A DNA stretch of 64,000 bases from Microbacterium testaceum StLB037 (GCF_000202635.1 NC_015125.1:3906001-3970000); one strand, 5' to 3'; counted from the first letter of the stretch, positions 16,117 through 25,388 are shown. The notes: a model not told the origin generated them from the sequence alone. Made by a program: numbers and translations.

Positions 16117-16851
16117 ATGACCCTGTGGCAGGCCGAGCCGCTCCCCCTCTTCCAGGCTCCCGAGTGGACGCGTCTCGTGGGCGTCTTCGATCTCGAGACG
16201 ACCGGTGTCGATGTCGTGAACGACCGCATCGTGACCGCGCACGTGGGGGTCCTCGACGCCGACGGTCACGTGATCGATGCACGCGACTGGCTGGCCGATC
16301 CGGGCGTGGATATCCCCGACGGCGCCGCCGCGATCCACGGGATCACCTCCGAGCGGGCGCGAGCCGACGGCGCTCCGGCCCCGCGTGTCGTGGCCGAGGT
16401 GGTCGAGGCGCTGAGCGCGCTGTTCGCGGCCGGCATCCCCGTGGTGGCTTACAACGCGCCCTTCGACTTCTCGATGCTCAAACACGAGGCCGTGCGGCAC
16501 GGGGTCGCCCCGATCGAGGCGCCCTCGCCGGTGATCGATCCGCTCGTCGTCGACAAGACCTACGACCGCTATCGCCGCGGCAAGCGCACCCTCTCGGTCG
16601 TCGCCGAGCACTACGCCGTGCCGCTGGAGTCGGCTCACGAGGCCTGCGCCGACGCGGTCGCCGCCGGTCGCCTCGCCCTGGCTCTCGCCGACCGGTTCGC
16701 CCCGTGGCTGCCCGCCACGCTCGAGGAGTTGCACACGCGCCAGATCTCCTGGGCCCGGGCCCAGGCGGCGAGCCTCACCGAGTACTTCGTCAAGATCGGT
16801 CGTCTGGATGCCACGGCTCCCCCGCTCGACGGGGCGTGGCCGATCCGCTGA
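16117..16851 (+). CDS. 3'-5' exonuclease (DEDDh, DNA polymerase III epsilon-like)
   Basis: A 244-residue RNase T/epsilon-type exonuclease. ExoI motif FDLETTGVD near residues 24-32, HGITSERA near 73-80, ExoII YNAPFDFSML near 112-121, and ExoIII SAHEACADAVAAGRL near 172-186 together give the DEDDh active site. It acts on 3' ends of DNA or RNA. TACGGT stands 6 nt before the ATG, so it is probably leaderless. It stands alone rather than with polymerase genes, and in Actinobacteria such stand-alone copies are common; its exact role (repair or RNA turnover) is open. Confidence 0.85.
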   Translation: MTLWQAEPLPLFQAPEWTRLVGVFDLETTGVDVVNDRIVTAHVGVLDADGHVIDARDWLADPGVDIPDGAAAIHGITSERARADGAPAPRVVAEVVEALSALFAAGIPVVAYNAPFDFSMLKHEAVRHGVAPIEAPSPVIDPLVVDKTYDRYRRGKRTLSVVAEHYAVPLESAHEACADAVAAGRLALALADRFAPWLPATLEELHTRQISWARAQAASLTEYFVKIGRLDATAPPLDGAWPIR

Positions 16852-17107
16852 GAGGCGAAGAAGGACCGTTGATTGCGGCCGATCGCGTGGGACGTGCGCA
16901 CGGACGTTGCCGGACGCCGCGATCGGTGGTCCGGTACTTCCCGGCGGGCGCGACCTCCTCTACGTCGGCGGTCCGGCTGAGGATTTCTCCCGGATGTCCG
17001 CCCCTTCGCCGAATGTGACGTCCTCCACACCGGCCATCCGACCGAGCTCCTCCCCCGGCATCCCACCCCTCCCCGCCGATGTCGGAGGTCCCCGATAGCG
17101 TTTCGAC

Positions 17108-18733
17108 ATGGACACTCTCGCCTCCCCCGCAGGCCGGCCGTCGCCGCCGGTGCGGGCGTGCGACGGGGTCCCGTGGCCCGCCGATGAAGAGCTCGACGAC
17201 GAAGCGGCGTGGGCGCGGCTGCTCGATCTCGGCGTCGCGGACGACTCCGACGACGGACTCTCCCCTGCCGAGGTCTCCCCCGACGATCTCACCGCCCCCT
17301 TCGATGCCGTGTCCGCCTCGGTATCCGATCTCGATGCGGTCCTCGGCCATCTCGAGCTGATCGCCGCCGAGCGGCAACGCCTCGCGGCCGAAGAGGACCG
17401 CCTCATCGCGACCGTGCTGCGTGACGCCGCCGCCGATCCGACGCCCTGGGTCGGCCCCGACCCGACCCTCGACCCCGCGTGGGAAGATTCGCGGGGCCGC
17501 ACCCTCGGTGCGGTGCGACGCGACCGCATCGATCTCGCGCAGCGCGCTGCGGCTGCCGAAATGGCGGTGCGTCTGCGCCTCTCGGAGCAGACGATCCGCA
17601 CGCGCGCCACGCACGTCGAGGTCCTGCAGGAGCGCTGCCCTCGGCTGTGGGACGAGTTCGCCGACGGACGGACGTCCGAGCGCCACGCCCTCGAGGCGGC
17701 CCGGCTCGCGACCTCGCTGCCCCACGACGACACGACATGGAGCGCGTTCGACGCTGGCGTCGCCGATACCGCGACCGCACTGACGCCCACGAAGTTCGCC
17801 GTCGCCGCGCGTGCGCTCCGCGAGCGCGTGCACGCCGAGTCGGTCGACGCTCGCCACCGCCGCGCCGCGCGAGATCGCGGAGTGTGGATGACGCCCGAAC
17901 TCGACGGCATGGCGTCCCTCAACGCCCTCCTCCCCGCGGAGAGAGCACGAAGCATCATGGCGCGCCTCGATCGCGCCGCTCGGCACCTGCGCGCCGCACC
18001 CGACGAGGAGCGCACGCTGGCGCAGCTCCGCGCGGACGTGCTCGCCGACCTGGTGACCGCTCCCGCCCCCGACGCGGCGACCGCCGGCGATCTCAGGCCC
18101 GCTCCCGCCCCCGACGCGGCGACCGCCGGCGATCTCAGGCCCGCTCCCGCCTCCCACGGGGCGACCGCGGGCGATCCGCCACCCGCTCCCGCGCAGCCGG
18201 GCGAGGCCGCACACCGGGGCGAAGCCGCACCCATCCCCGCGGCAGCGCGAACCAACCCCTCCTCGCCCACGGTCGTCGTCACCATCCCCGCGCTCGCCCT
18301 CCTCGGCACTGACGACCATCCCGCAACGCTTGAGGGATACGGCCCGATCGACCTCGACACCGCGCGCCGCCTCGCGGGCGAGGCCAGATCCTGGATCCGC
18401 CTTCTCACCCACCCCGTCACGGGCGCCCCTCTTGTCCTGGATCGCCAGACCTACCGCGTTCCCGCCGCCCTGCGCCGCTGGCTCGGCGTCACGTCGCCCA
18501 CCTGCGTCTTCCCCGGATGCAACCGCACCGCCCGCGACTGCGATCTCGACCACCTCACCGCCTGGGCCGACGGCGGCACCACGAATGCCGACAACCTCGC
18601 GCCGGAGTGCCGACATCACCACCGCCTTCGTCACGAGACCCGGTGGTCGCCCGCGCACGACCCCGTGACGGGCGACCTGCGGTGGACGTCTCCGCTCGGC
18701 GGCACGTACGACACCGATCCGCCCCCGTTCTGA
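17108..18733 (+). CDS. 13E12/DUF222 family HNH endonuclease-like protein
   Basis: A 541-residue protein with a DUF222 (13E12 repeat) N-terminal and central region and a C-terminal HNH domain. The HNH core reads CVFPGC, then DLDHLTAW, GGTTNADNLAPECRHHH, with zinc cysteines and catalytic histidines intact. The family is widespread, multi-copy and variable in Actinobacteria, and its biological role is not established. An Ala/Pro-rich linker contains 14-residue repeats coded at 18059-18184. TAGCGT lies 6 nt before the ATG, suggesting a leaderless mRNA. The 256 bp upstream (16852-17107) show no other gene. Confidence 0.85.
   Translation: MDTLASPAGRPSPPVRACDGVPWPADEELDDEAAWARLLDLGVADDSDDGLSPAEVSPDDLTAPFDAVSASVSDLDAVLGHLELIAAERQRLAAEEDRLIATVLRDAAADPTPWVGPDPTLDPAWEDSRGRTLGAVRRDRIDLAQRAAAAEMAVRLRLSEQTIRTRATHVEVLQERCPRLWDEFADGRTSERHALEAARLATSLPHDDTTWSAFDAGVADTATALTPTKFAVAARALRERVHAESVDARHRRAARDRGVWMTPELDGMASLNALLPAERARSIMARLDRAARHLRAAPDEERTLAQLRADVLADLVTAPAPDAATAGDLRPAPAPDAATAGDLRPAPASHGATAGDPPPAPAQPGEAAHRGEAAPIPAAARTNPSSPTVVVTIPALALLGTDDHPATLEGYGPIDLDTARRLAGEARSWIRLLTHPVTGAPLVLDRQTYRVPAALRRWLGVTSPTCVFPGCNRTARDCDLDHLTAWADGGTTNADNLAPECRHHHRLRHETRWSPAHDPVTGDLRWTSPLGGTYDTDPPPF
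18059..18184 (+). repeat. 42-bp in-frame tandem repeat in the 13E12 gene
   Basis: Three 42-bp units start at 18059, 18101 and 18143. The first two are identical and the third is diverged. They code for APAPDAATAGDLRP-type repeats in the linker before the HNH domain. Confidence 0.85.
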
Positions 18734-18948
18734 TCGCACAGCGTTGCCCCGCCGCTCGCCCGCACCCCGACCACACGCGGCAATTCCCCGGCAACCGCGG
18801 CACCGCCCCCCACCACCCGCGACGCTGCTTCAGCCACACGCGCGCAGCTCCACCACTTGCCGCCCAACCGACCACCCGCCGCACAGCTCCACCGCGCCAC
18901 CAGGCCACCTCGCGATCCGCCCTCCCTCATGAATGCCAAACTGAACCC
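18734..18948. other. Intergenic spacer without a recognised gene
   Basis: 215 bp of C-rich, A-containing, low-complexity sequence on the plus strand. A weak CAAACT box 6 nt before the nitrilase GTG is the only signal seen. Confidence 0.5.
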
Positions 18949-19764
18949 GTGACCTGCCGCATCGCCACCGTCCAGATGGAGGCCGTCCCCGGCGACGTCG
19001 ACGCGAATGTCGCGCGAATCGCGCACCTCGTCGACGACGCAGCGGCAGGGGGAGCCGATCTCGTCCTCTTCCCCGAGGCCGCCGTCACGGGGTATGACGA
19101 ACGTGCTTTCGCGGGCCCGCTCCCCCCGTTCACCGCCGGCGGATGGTGGACCCGCGTGCAAGACGCCGTCGACCGCACCGGTGTCACCGCCGTCGTCAAC
19201 ACCGCTTTTCAGCGGGAGGGATGCCGCACCCTCAGTGACGTGATCCTCGCCCCCGGCCGCGAACCGCTCGTCGCCTACGACAAGCAACACCTGCACGACA
19301 GCGAGCGCTCCCTCTTCACCCCCGGCGATCACGGCGCATCGTTCGTTCTGAACGGCCTCCGCTTCGCCCTCTCCGTCTGCTACGACGCGAACTTCCCTGA
19401 ACACGCGGCCGCCGCAGTCAGCGCCGGGGCGGACGTCTACCTCAACAGCGGTGCGTACTTCCCCGGGGGCGAACACCGCCGAGACCTCCACTACGCTGCC
19501 CGCGCCCTCGACAACGGCATGTACGTCGCTTTCAGCGGCCTCATCGGCGCGCCACACGCGTTCATCGGCGGCTCCGCCGTCTTCGATCCCGTCGGCCGAC
19601 GCATCGCCGCCGTCGACGAGGGCGAGCACGTCGCCTTCGCCGACCTGGACGCGGGAGTCATCGCCGAGACGCGCGCGCAGCAACGGATGTGGGCGGATCA
19701 CCGCGACGAGCTCGGCCCCCACCGGCACCTCGGATCGCTCGAGACGTCGGGCACCACGCGCTGA
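18949..19764 (+). CDS. Carbon-nitrogen hydrolase (nitrilase superfamily)
   Basis: A 271-residue nitrilase-fold amidohydrolase. The catalytic triad is visible: Glu in LFPEAAVTGY, Lys in YDKQHLHDSE, Cys in SVCYDANFPE. The family hydrolyses C-N bonds in amides, carbamoyl compounds or nitriles. The GTG at 18949 is placed at the conserved start (TCRIATVQME). The gene is monocistronic, followed by a tandem repeat. The substrate is not predictable; close families include omega-amidases and carbamoylputrescine-type amidases. Confidence 0.85.
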   Translation: MTCRIATVQMEAVPGDVDANVARIAHLVDDAAAGGADLVLFPEAAVTGYDERAFAGPLPPFTAGGWWTRVQDAVDRTGVTAVVNTAFQREGCRTLSDVILAPGREPLVAYDKQHLHDSERSLFTPGDHGASFVLNGLRFALSVCYDANFPEHAAAAVSAGADVYLNSGAYFPGGEHRRDLHYAARALDNGMYVAFSGLIGAPHAFIGGSAVFDPVGRRIAAVDEGEHVAFADLDAGVIAETRAQQRMWADHRDELGPHRHLGSLETSGTTR

Positions 19765-19890
19765 CCGGCGCGTGCTCTGAAACACCGGCACGCGCCCTCG
19801 AGACACAGCACCGCGCCGACCGGCACGCGCCCTGAAACACCGGCACGCGCCCTCGAGACACAGCACCGCGCTGACCGGCACACGCCCCGG
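19763..19890 (+). repeat. 55-bp tandem repeat after the nitrilase gene
   Basis: Copies at 19763-19816 and 19818-19871 plus a partial third share CTGAAACACCGGCACGCGCC and CTCGAGACACAGCACCGCGC. The array starts inside the nitrilase stop codon and fills most of the gap to the convergent hydrolase. Confidence 0.85.
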
Positions 19891-19913
19891 AGCCCGGGAC
19901 CATGCTCGCGGCC

Positions 19914-20462
19914 TCATTCCCGAACGAGTTCGGCGAGCACCGTTCTCCCCCATTCCCACTCGTCCAGGCCGCTCGCGGTGTTGAGGTGCCCGAGCCCGCC
20001 GGCGTCGCGGAACGCGCTTCCCCATCCCGAGGCGAAGCGTTCCGCGACCTCGATCGGGCAGTACGGATCGTCGGAACTGGCGACAACCACGCTTCGGCAC
20101 GAAAGCGGGCGCACCTCGACGCCCACGAAGCTCGATGCAGCCGCGCGCGGAAAGACGTCGCCGTCGGGATCCGGAGGGGCGACGAGCAGCATCCCCGCAA
20201 CCTCTGCATGCGCGGGCCGCGCCTCCCACCCGGCCGCCGCCCAGCACCCGAGGCTGTGCGCAACCAGGATGACCTCATCGCCGGATCCCGCGCGGTCGGT
20301 GACAGCTCGATCGACGGCGTCCACCCAGTCCTCGAGCTCGGGCTCATCCCATGATCGAGGGGCCACCCGCACGGCCGCGTCACGCCATCGCCTCTCCCAC
20401 CGGGTCTGCCAGTGCTGCTCGCCCGATCCTCCGATGCCGGGAACGATCACATACGCGACCAT
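19914..20462 (-). CDS. RBBP9/YdeN family alpha/beta hydrolase
   Basis: A 182-residue small hydrolase of the RBBP9/YdeN type. VIVPGIGGSGEQHWQTRWE is the typical N-terminus, the nucleophile is in LVAHSLGCW near residue 73, the acid in SSDDPYCP, and the His in GGLGHLN near the C-terminus. The start at 20462 fits the family N-terminus. It is divergent to an Lrp-type regulator. Substrates of this family are generally unknown. Confidence 0.82.
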   Translation of the reverse strand: MVAYVIVPGIGGSGEQHWQTRWERRWRDAAVRVAPRSWDEPELEDWVDAVDRAVTDRAGSGDEVILVAHSLGCWAAAGWEARPAHAEVAGMLLVAPPDPDGDVFPRAAASSFVGVEVRPLSCRSVVVASSDDPYCPIEVAERFASGWGSAFRDAGGLGHLNTASGLDEWEWGRTVLAELVRE

Positions 20463-20502
20463 CGATGACCACCCATTCACTTGTGCACCGCGCGAGCGCG
20501 CG

Positions 20503-20530
20503 GCATCCCTTCCACGAGAATGAGGGATGC
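20503..20530. promoter_or_regulatory. Inverted repeat in the hydrolase/Lrp divergent region
   Basis: GCATCCCT (20503-20510) pairs with AGGGATGC (20523-20530) across 12 nt. Its place between two divergent starts suggests an operator for the Lrp-type protein, but it could be chance. Confidence 0.3.
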
Positions 20531-20584
20531 ACTCGCCTGGCGCATCGACCACAAGCGATGTACAAGCAAATGGAGCCGAACACG

Positions 20585-21034
20585 ATGGAATCACTCGATG
20601 CGATCGACCGCCGAATCCTCGAACTACTGCAGAACGATGGTCGATTGACGGGGGCCGAGGTGGGTCGGCGGGTCGGACTTTCTCAGCCTGCAGCAAGCGC
20701 GCGCATCCTGCGGCTGGAGCGTGCGGGCGTGATCGCCGGATACCGCGCGGTCGTCGATCCCGCCGCCGTGGGGCTCGTCATCCACGCCGTCATCCGACTG
20801 CGCACCACCCACGCCCAGCTCGCCCCCGCCCGCGAGCTCGCCGAGCGCCTGCCGGAGGTCACGTCCATGGTCCGCGTCACCGGGGAGGACAGTCTCCTTT
20901 TCGACGTCAACTGCCCCGATGCCGCGCAGCTGGAGAAGGTGGTCGACGCCCTCGCGCGCTTCGGCCCCGTGACGACGTCGCTCGTCCTCAGTACCTACCC
21001 CCCGAAGCCGCTGCTGCCCACGCAGTCGGCGTGA
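20585..21034 (+). CDS. Lrp/AsnC family transcriptional regulator
   Basis: A 149-residue Lrp-type regulator: winged helix-turn-helix at the N-terminus (LDAIDRRILELL, VGRRVGLSQPAASAR) and a RAM ligand-binding domain (VTGEDSLLFDVNC). Three in-frame ATGs are possible (20558, 20570, 20585). The third gives the usual MxxLDxxDRxIL start and follows GGAG by 9 nt. Targets are probably itself and the divergent hydrolase, which is an inference from position. Confidence 0.85.
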   Translation: MESLDAIDRRILELLQNDGRLTGAEVGRRVGLSQPAASARILRLERAGVIAGYRAVVDPAAVGLVIHAVIRLRTTHAQLAPARELAERLPEVTSMVRVTGEDSLLFDVNCPDAAQLEKVVDALARFGPVTTSLVLSTYPPKPLLPTQSA

Positions 21035-21063
21035 CCGACAGGCTTTCGCATCCCCCCGAAAAC

Positions 21064-21101
21064 GCGAAAGCCCCCCATCCCGAAGGACGAGGGGCTTTCG
21101 C
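21064..21101. terminator. Bidirectional terminator between Lrp gene and rpmE2
   Basis: An 11-bp stem, GCGAAAGCCCC (21064-21074) with GGGGCTTTCGC (21091-21101). In the minus direction it is followed by GTTTTC, so it best serves as the terminator of the L31 gene. Confidence 0.8.
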
Positions 21102-21119
21102 AGCGAGAACCGCTGAGGA

Positions 21120-21371
21120 TCAACGACCGCCGAAGTTCTTGAAGCGCTGGTTGAACTTCTCGACGCGACCGGCCGAGTCCATGATGCGCTGCTTACCCGT
21201 GTAGAAGGGGTGCGAAGCCGACGAGATTTCCACGTCGATGACGGGGTACTCCACGCCGTCCAGCTCGATCGTCTTGTCGCTCGAGACGGTCGAACGGGTG
21301 AGGAACGTGTCGCCCGAACCGAGGTCGCGGAACACGACGGCCTTGTACGTGGGGTGGATGTCAGTCTTCAT
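21120..21371 (-). CDS. rpmE2: 50S ribosomal protein L31 type B
   Basis: An 83-residue protein starting [16 protein letters not shown], with [13 protein letters not shown] and [11 protein letters not shown], the signatures of type B L31. It lacks the CxxC zinc motifs of type A L31, so it is the zinc-independent form often induced under zinc limitation. A GGACCTCCC-type ribosome site precedes the ATG. No Zur box was recognised in the roughly 110 bp upstream, so a zinc response is not shown. Confidence 0.95.
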   Translation of the reverse strand: MKTDIHPTYKAVVFRDLGSGDTFLTRSTVSSDKTIELDGVEYPVIDVEISSASHPFYTGKQRIMDSAGRVEKFNQRFKNFGGR

Positions 21372-21481
21372 GGGAGGTCCTTTGAGAAGTGGTGCCCTGG
21401 ATTCTGCCAGGACGTCAAAGTCTGCGGCGCCGAAGGCACCAACGGGAGAGTCTACCAGGCTGCGTAACGATTCGCGCGCGG

Positions 21482-22264
21482 TCAGACGGCCCGCGCGGCG
21501 TACCGCCCCGCCTCGTGCGTGAGCGTGATCTCGAGCCCGAACGTCTTCGACAGGTTCTCGGCCGTCAGCGCCTCATCCAGAGGACCGGATGCCACGACCT
21601 CGCCATCGCGCAGTAGAAGCACGTGCGTGAACCCGACGGGGATCTCCTCGACGTGGTGCGTCACCATCACCATGGCGGGGGTGGTCGGCGCCTGCGCGTA
21701 GCCCGACAGCAGCGTGAGCAACTCCTCGCGAGCGCCGAGATCGAGGCTCGCCGTGGGCTCGTCGAGCAACAGCAGCTCGGGGTCGGTCATCACGGCCCGG
21801 GCGATCTGGACGCGCTTCTGTTCGCCGTCGCTCAGCGTGCCGAACGTGCGGTCGGCCAGGTGGTCGAGGCGCCACTCGGCGAGCACGCGCAGCGCGCGGC
21901 GCTCGTCGATGTCGTCGTACTGCTCGCGCCAGCGACCCGTCACGGAGTAGGCCGCGGTCAAGACGACGTCGAGCACCGCCTCCTCCGGCGGAACGCGACG
22001 CGCCATCGCCGACGAGGCGAAGCCGATCCGCGGACGCAACTCGAAGACGTCGGTCCGGCCGAGCTGCTCGCCGAGGATCGTCACCGTGCCCGACGTGGGG
22101 TGGAGCAGCGTGTCCGCGAGCTGAAGAACAGTCGTCTTCCCCGCACCGTTGGGACCGAGCACGACCCACCGCTGATCGTCCTCGACACGCCAGTCGAGGT
22201 GGGACACGATGTCCCGCGTGTTCCGGCGGACGACGACGTCGGAGAACTCGAGAACCTGGGGCAT
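21482..22264 (-). CDS. ABC transporter ATP-binding protein without a permease partner nearby
   Basis: A 260-residue single ABC domain: Walker [10 protein letters not shown] near residues 38-46, a signature with [15 protein letters not shown] instead of LSGGQ, Walker [11 protein letters not shown], and the switch His in VTHHVEE. It is preceded by L31 downstream and glgA upstream, and no transmembrane gene is adjacent, so it may work with a distant permease or have a non-transport role. The family includes ModF/YlmA-like ATPases. The substrate is unknown. Confidence 0.8.
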   Translation of the reverse strand: MPQVLEFSDVVVRRNTRDIVSHLDWRVEDDQRWVVLGPNGAGKTTVLQLADTLLHPTSGTVTILGEQLGRTDVFELRPRIGFASSAMARRVPPEEAVLDVVLTAAYSVTGRWREQYDDIDERRALRVLAEWRLDHLADRTFGTLSDGEQKRVQIARAVMTDPELLLLDEPTASLDLGAREELLTLLSGYAQAPTTPAMVMVTHHVEEIPVGFTHVLLLRDGEVVASGPLDEALTAENLSKTFGLEITLTHEAGRYAARAV

Positions 22265-22326
22265 GGATCTAGCCTACTGGCCTCGACCCGAGCGACCGGA
22301 TGCCACGCGGCCCCGCCGTGGAGAGG

Positions 22327-23532
22327 TCAACGGTGCGACACCGAAGCGCCCGCCACCTCCGCATACAGGGCCGCCGTCGTCTGGGCGATCGCGGCCCAGC
22401 TGAAGGCGTCGATGGCGCGCTGACGACCGGCCTCACCGTAGGCGCGGGCCGTCTCGACATCCGTCACCACCTCGGTGAGCACGCGGGCCAGGTCGTCCAC
22501 GAAGCGCTCGGGGTCCACGGGCGTTCCGGTCCCGTCCTGGACCTGCTCGATGGGCACCAGTCGTCCGGTCACGCCGTCGACCACCACCTCCGGGATGCCC
22601 CCGGTCGCCGTTCCCACGACCGCCGCCCCGCATGCCATCGCCTCGAGGTTCACGATCCCCAGGGGCTCGTAGACCGAGGGACAGACGAAGGTCGTCGCGG
22701 CGGTGAGGATCGCACACAGCTCGTTGCGCGGCAGCAGACGATCGATCCACACCACGCCGTCGCGCGTCGCCTGGAGCCCGCGCACGAGCTCCTCGACCTC
22801 GGCCATGATCTGCGGGGTGTCGGGCGCGCCCGCACACAGGATCAGCTGCACATCCGCCGGCAGCTGCTCCGCGGCCCGGAGCAGGTAGGGCAGCCCCTTC
22901 TGCCGGGTGATGCGCCCGACGAAAACCACCGACGGCCGAGACGGATCGATACCGACGGATGCCAGGAATGCATCGTCCGACACCGGATGCCACGCCTCCG
23001 TGTCGATGCCGTTGTAGATCACGCGCACCTTGTCGGGATCGAGCGACGGGTAGCTGCGCAGGATGTCGTCGCGCATCCCCGAGCTGACCGCCACGACCGC
23101 CGCGGCCCCCTCGTAGGCGGTCTTCTCGATGTAGCTGGACACCGCGTAGCCCCCGCCGAGCTGCTCGGCCTTCCAGGGCCGGAGCGGCTCGAGGCTGTGC
23201 GCGGTGACGACGTGCGGGATCCCGTGGAGAAGGGATGCCAGGTGCCCGGCGAAGTTCGCGTACCAGGTGTGCGAGTGCACGACGTCGGCGCCCGCGACGT
23301 CGGAGACGATCTCGAGGTCGGTGCCGAGCGTCTGAATGGCGCCGTTCGCCGAGAGCAGTTCCGCCGGAACACCGTAGGACGTCGTGTCGGCCTCGTCACG
23401 CGCGGCCCCGAACGCGCGGACCTGCACCTCGGTACCCTCGGCGCGCAGCGCCTTGACCAGTTCGGTGGCGTGGACCCCGGCTCCCCCGTAGATCTCCGGC
23501 GGGTACTCCTTGGTCACGATGTCGACGCGCAT
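22327..23532 (-). CDS. glgA: Actinobacterial glycogen synthase / maltose-1-phosphate synthase (GT4)
   Basis: A 401-residue GT4-fold enzyme of the corynebacterial glgA type, which transfers glucose from ADP-glucose. MRVDIVTKEYPPEIYGGAGVH is the donor/acceptor loop at the N-terminus; the nucleotide-sugar motif EPLGIVNLEAMACG is near residue 305. In mycobacteria the orthologous GlgM makes maltose-1-phosphate for the GlgE route. It is divergent to glgC across 76 bp, and TACGGT lies 7 nt before its ATG, so it is probably leaderless. The pair supplies ADP-glucose and uses it for glycogen. Confidence 0.9.
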   Translation of the reverse strand: MRVDIVTKEYPPEIYGGAGVHATELVKALRAEGTEVQVRAFGAARDEADTTSYGVPAELLSANGAIQTLGTDLEIVSDVAGADVVHSHTWYANFAGHLASLLHGIPHVVTAHSLEPLRPWKAEQLGGGYAVSSYIEKTAYEGAAAVVAVSSGMRDDILRSYPSLDPDKVRVIYNGIDTEAWHPVSDDAFLASVGIDPSRPSVVFVGRITRQKGLPYLLRAAEQLPADVQLILCAGAPDTPQIMAEVEELVRGLQATRDGVVWIDRLLPRNELCAILTAATTFVCPSVYEPLGIVNLEAMACGAAVVGTATGGIPEVVVDGVTGRLVPIEQVQDGTGTPVDPERFVDDLARVLTEVVTDVETARAYGEAGRQRAIDAFSWAAIAQTTAALYAEVAGASVSHR

Positions 23533-23608
23533 GAGACGAACCGTAGTACAGCGAAAGGCGCGCCGCGCGCGTGTTCCCGCATCCTCCTACGACCCCTAGT
23601 GTGGTGCC
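23533..23608. promoter_or_regulatory. Divergent, doubly leaderless glgA/glgC promoter region
   Basis: In 76 bp both starts have a -10 box at the leaderless distance: TAGTGT (23597-23602) is 6 nt before glgC, and TACGGT is 7 nt before glgA on the other strand. Neither has a Shine-Dalgarno sequence. Confidence 0.6.
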
Positions 23609-24853
23609 ATGCCTGCAGCGCCGAAGGTCTTCGGAATCATCCTCGCCGGCGGCGAGGGAAAGCGACTCATGCCCCTGACGGCGGATCGCGCCAAACCCGC
23701 CGTCCCCTTCGGCGGCCAGTACCGCCTGATCGACTTCGCGATCTCGAACCTCATCAACTCGGGGCTGCGTCAGCTGGTCGTCCTGACCCAGTACAAGTCG
23801 CACAGCCTCGACCGCCACATCTCGCAGACGTGGCGCATGTCGCCGATGCTCGGTGCGTACGTGGCATCCGTCCCGGCCCAGCAGCGGCTCGGCAAGCGCT
23901 GGTTCTCCGGTTCGGCCGACGCGATCCTGCAGTCGATGAACCTGATCCGCGACGAAAAGCCCGACATCGTCGTGGTCATCGGCGCCGACCACGTGTACCG
24001 CATGGACTTCAAGCAGATGCTCGACGCGCACATCGCCTCCGACGCGCGCGCCACCGTCGCCGGCATCCGTCAGCCCATCTCGCTCGCCAACCAGTTCGGG
24101 GTCATCGACACCGATCCGACCGATGCGACGAAGATCCGGGCGTTCCTCGAGAAGCCGCAGAACCCCGAGGGCTTGGCCGATGCGCCCCACGAGGTCCTCG
24201 CCTCGATGGGCAACTACATCTTCGACGCGGACGCCCTCGTCGAAGCCGTCACGCACGACGGCGAGCTGCCGACCTCGGCGCACGACATGGGCGGCGACAT
24301 CGTGCCGTACTTCGTCAACCGCGGCGAAGCGGCGGTGTACGACTTCCAGCGCAACGACGTCCCCGGCTCCACCCCGCGCGACCAGTCCTACTGGCGCGAC
24401 GTCGGCACGATCGAGTCGTTCTACGACGCCCACATGGACCTGATCTCGACCCTGCCGATCTTCAACCTCTACAACACCGACTGGCCGATCTACTCGCAGA
24501 CCTTCAACGCCCCGCCGGCGAAGTTCGTCCGCGACTCGGTCGGACGCATCGGAAACGCGATCGACTCGATCGTCTCTCTCGGGTCCGTGCTGTCGGGCAC
24601 GCACCTCGAACGCAGCGTGGTCGGCCCGTGGGCGCTCGCCGGCGGCGGGTCGACGATCACCGACTCGGTGCTGTTCGACAGCGTCCAGGTCGGCGCGGGA
24701 GCGCGCATCCACCGCGCGATCCTCGACAAGAACGTCGTCCTCGAGCCCGGCGCGACCATCGGCGTGGACCGCGAGCGAGACCTCGCGCGCGGCTTCACGG
24801 TGACCGAGACAGGCATCACCGTCGTGGGCAAGGACGCGCACGTCCACGCCTGA
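23609..24853 (+). CDS. glgC: Glucose-1-phosphate adenylyltransferase
   Basis: A 414-residue ADP-glucose pyrophosphorylase of normal length. The nucleotidyltransferase motif [11 protein letters not shown] and [22 protein letters not shown] region are at residues 12-45. The sugar-phosphate and regulatory region ([19 protein letters not shown]) follows, and a left-handed beta-helix C-terminus includes [13 protein letters not shown]. It makes ADP-glucose from ATP and glucose-1-phosphate, the committed step of glycogen synthesis. Confidence 0.95.
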   Translation: MPAAPKVFGIILAGGEGKRLMPLTADRAKPAVPFGGQYRLIDFAISNLINSGLRQLVVLTQYKSHSLDRHISQTWRMSPMLGAYVASVPAQQRLGKRWFSGSADAILQSMNLIRDEKPDIVVVIGADHVYRMDFKQMLDAHIASDARATVAGIRQPISLANQFGVIDTDPTDATKIRAFLEKPQNPEGLADAPHEVLASMGNYIFDADALVEAVTHDGELPTSAHDMGGDIVPYFVNRGEAAVYDFQRNDVPGSTPRDQSYWRDVGTIESFYDAHMDLISTLPIFNLYNTDWPIYSQTFNAPPAKFVRDSVGRIGNAIDSIVSLGSVLSGTHLERSVVGPWALAGGGSTITDSVLFDSVQVGAGARIHRAILDKNVVLEPGATIGVDRERDLARGFTVTETGITVVGKDAHVHA

Positions 24854-24865
24854 TCCACAGACGAA

Positions 24866-24900
24866 AAAGGGGCGGTGACCACCACGGTCACCGCCCCTTT
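24866..24900. terminator. Bidirectional terminator between glgC and luxS
   Basis: A perfect 15-bp stem (24866-24880 with 24886-24900) with a 5-nt loop, flanked by A-run and T-run, so it can end transcription from both sides. Confidence 0.92.
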
Positions 24901-24914
24901 GCGTGGGAGGTCTC

Positions 24915-25388
24915 TCACACCCCGACGCGCTGGAACGCGTCGTGGCTGATGCCCTTCTCGAGGACGACTTTCGACCACTCGCGCGCGCTGTGCAGGCTGT
25001 GGTCGCGGTAGTTGCCGCAGCTGAAGGCGTCGGTGCCGGGCACGTCGTCCCACTGCACGTCCTCGGCGATCGCGCGCAGGGAGTCGGTGATCGCGGCGAC
25101 AAGGACCGGCACCTCCGGCTCGCCCCACATGATGACGTGGAATCCGGTGCGGCATCCGAAGGGAGAGATGTCGATGAGACCGTCGATGCGGTCGCGGACG
25201 AGGCTCGCGAGCAGGTGCTCGATCGTGTGCAGCCCCGCGGTGGGGATCTCGCCCTCGTTGGGCTGAACCAGCCGCAGGTCGAAGTTCGTGATGACGTCGC
25301 CGCGCGGGCCCGTCTCGGTGCCGATCCGGCGCACGTAGGGGGCCAGCACGGCGGTGTGGTCCAGGGTGAAGCTCTCGACGTCGGCCAT
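24915..25388 (-). CDS. luxS: S-ribosylhomocysteine lyase
   Basis: A 157-residue LuxS. The metal site [13 protein letters not shown] near residues 53-65, the catalytic Cys in FGCRTGF and the third ligand Cys in [11 protein letters not shown] are all present. It cleaves S-ribosylhomocysteine to homocysteine and DPD, the AI-2 precursor. No pfs gene is adjacent. LuxS has a patchy distribution in Actinobacteria; the role may be metabolic only, as no AI-2 receptor or transport gene is seen in the window. Confidence 0.95.
   Translation of the reverse strand: MADVESFTLDHTAVLAPYVRRIGTETGPRGDVITNFDLRLVQPNEGEIPTAGLHTIEHLLASLVRDRIDGLIDISPFGCRTGFHVIMWGEPEVPVLVAAITDSLRAIAEDVQWDDVPGTDAFSCGNYRDHSLHSAREWSKVVLEKGISHDAFQRVGV

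Noticed and set aside
13196..21034. Genomic island or prophage
   Set aside because: The stretch has repeats and variable families, but no integrase, transposase, tRNA site or shift in base composition that I can see.
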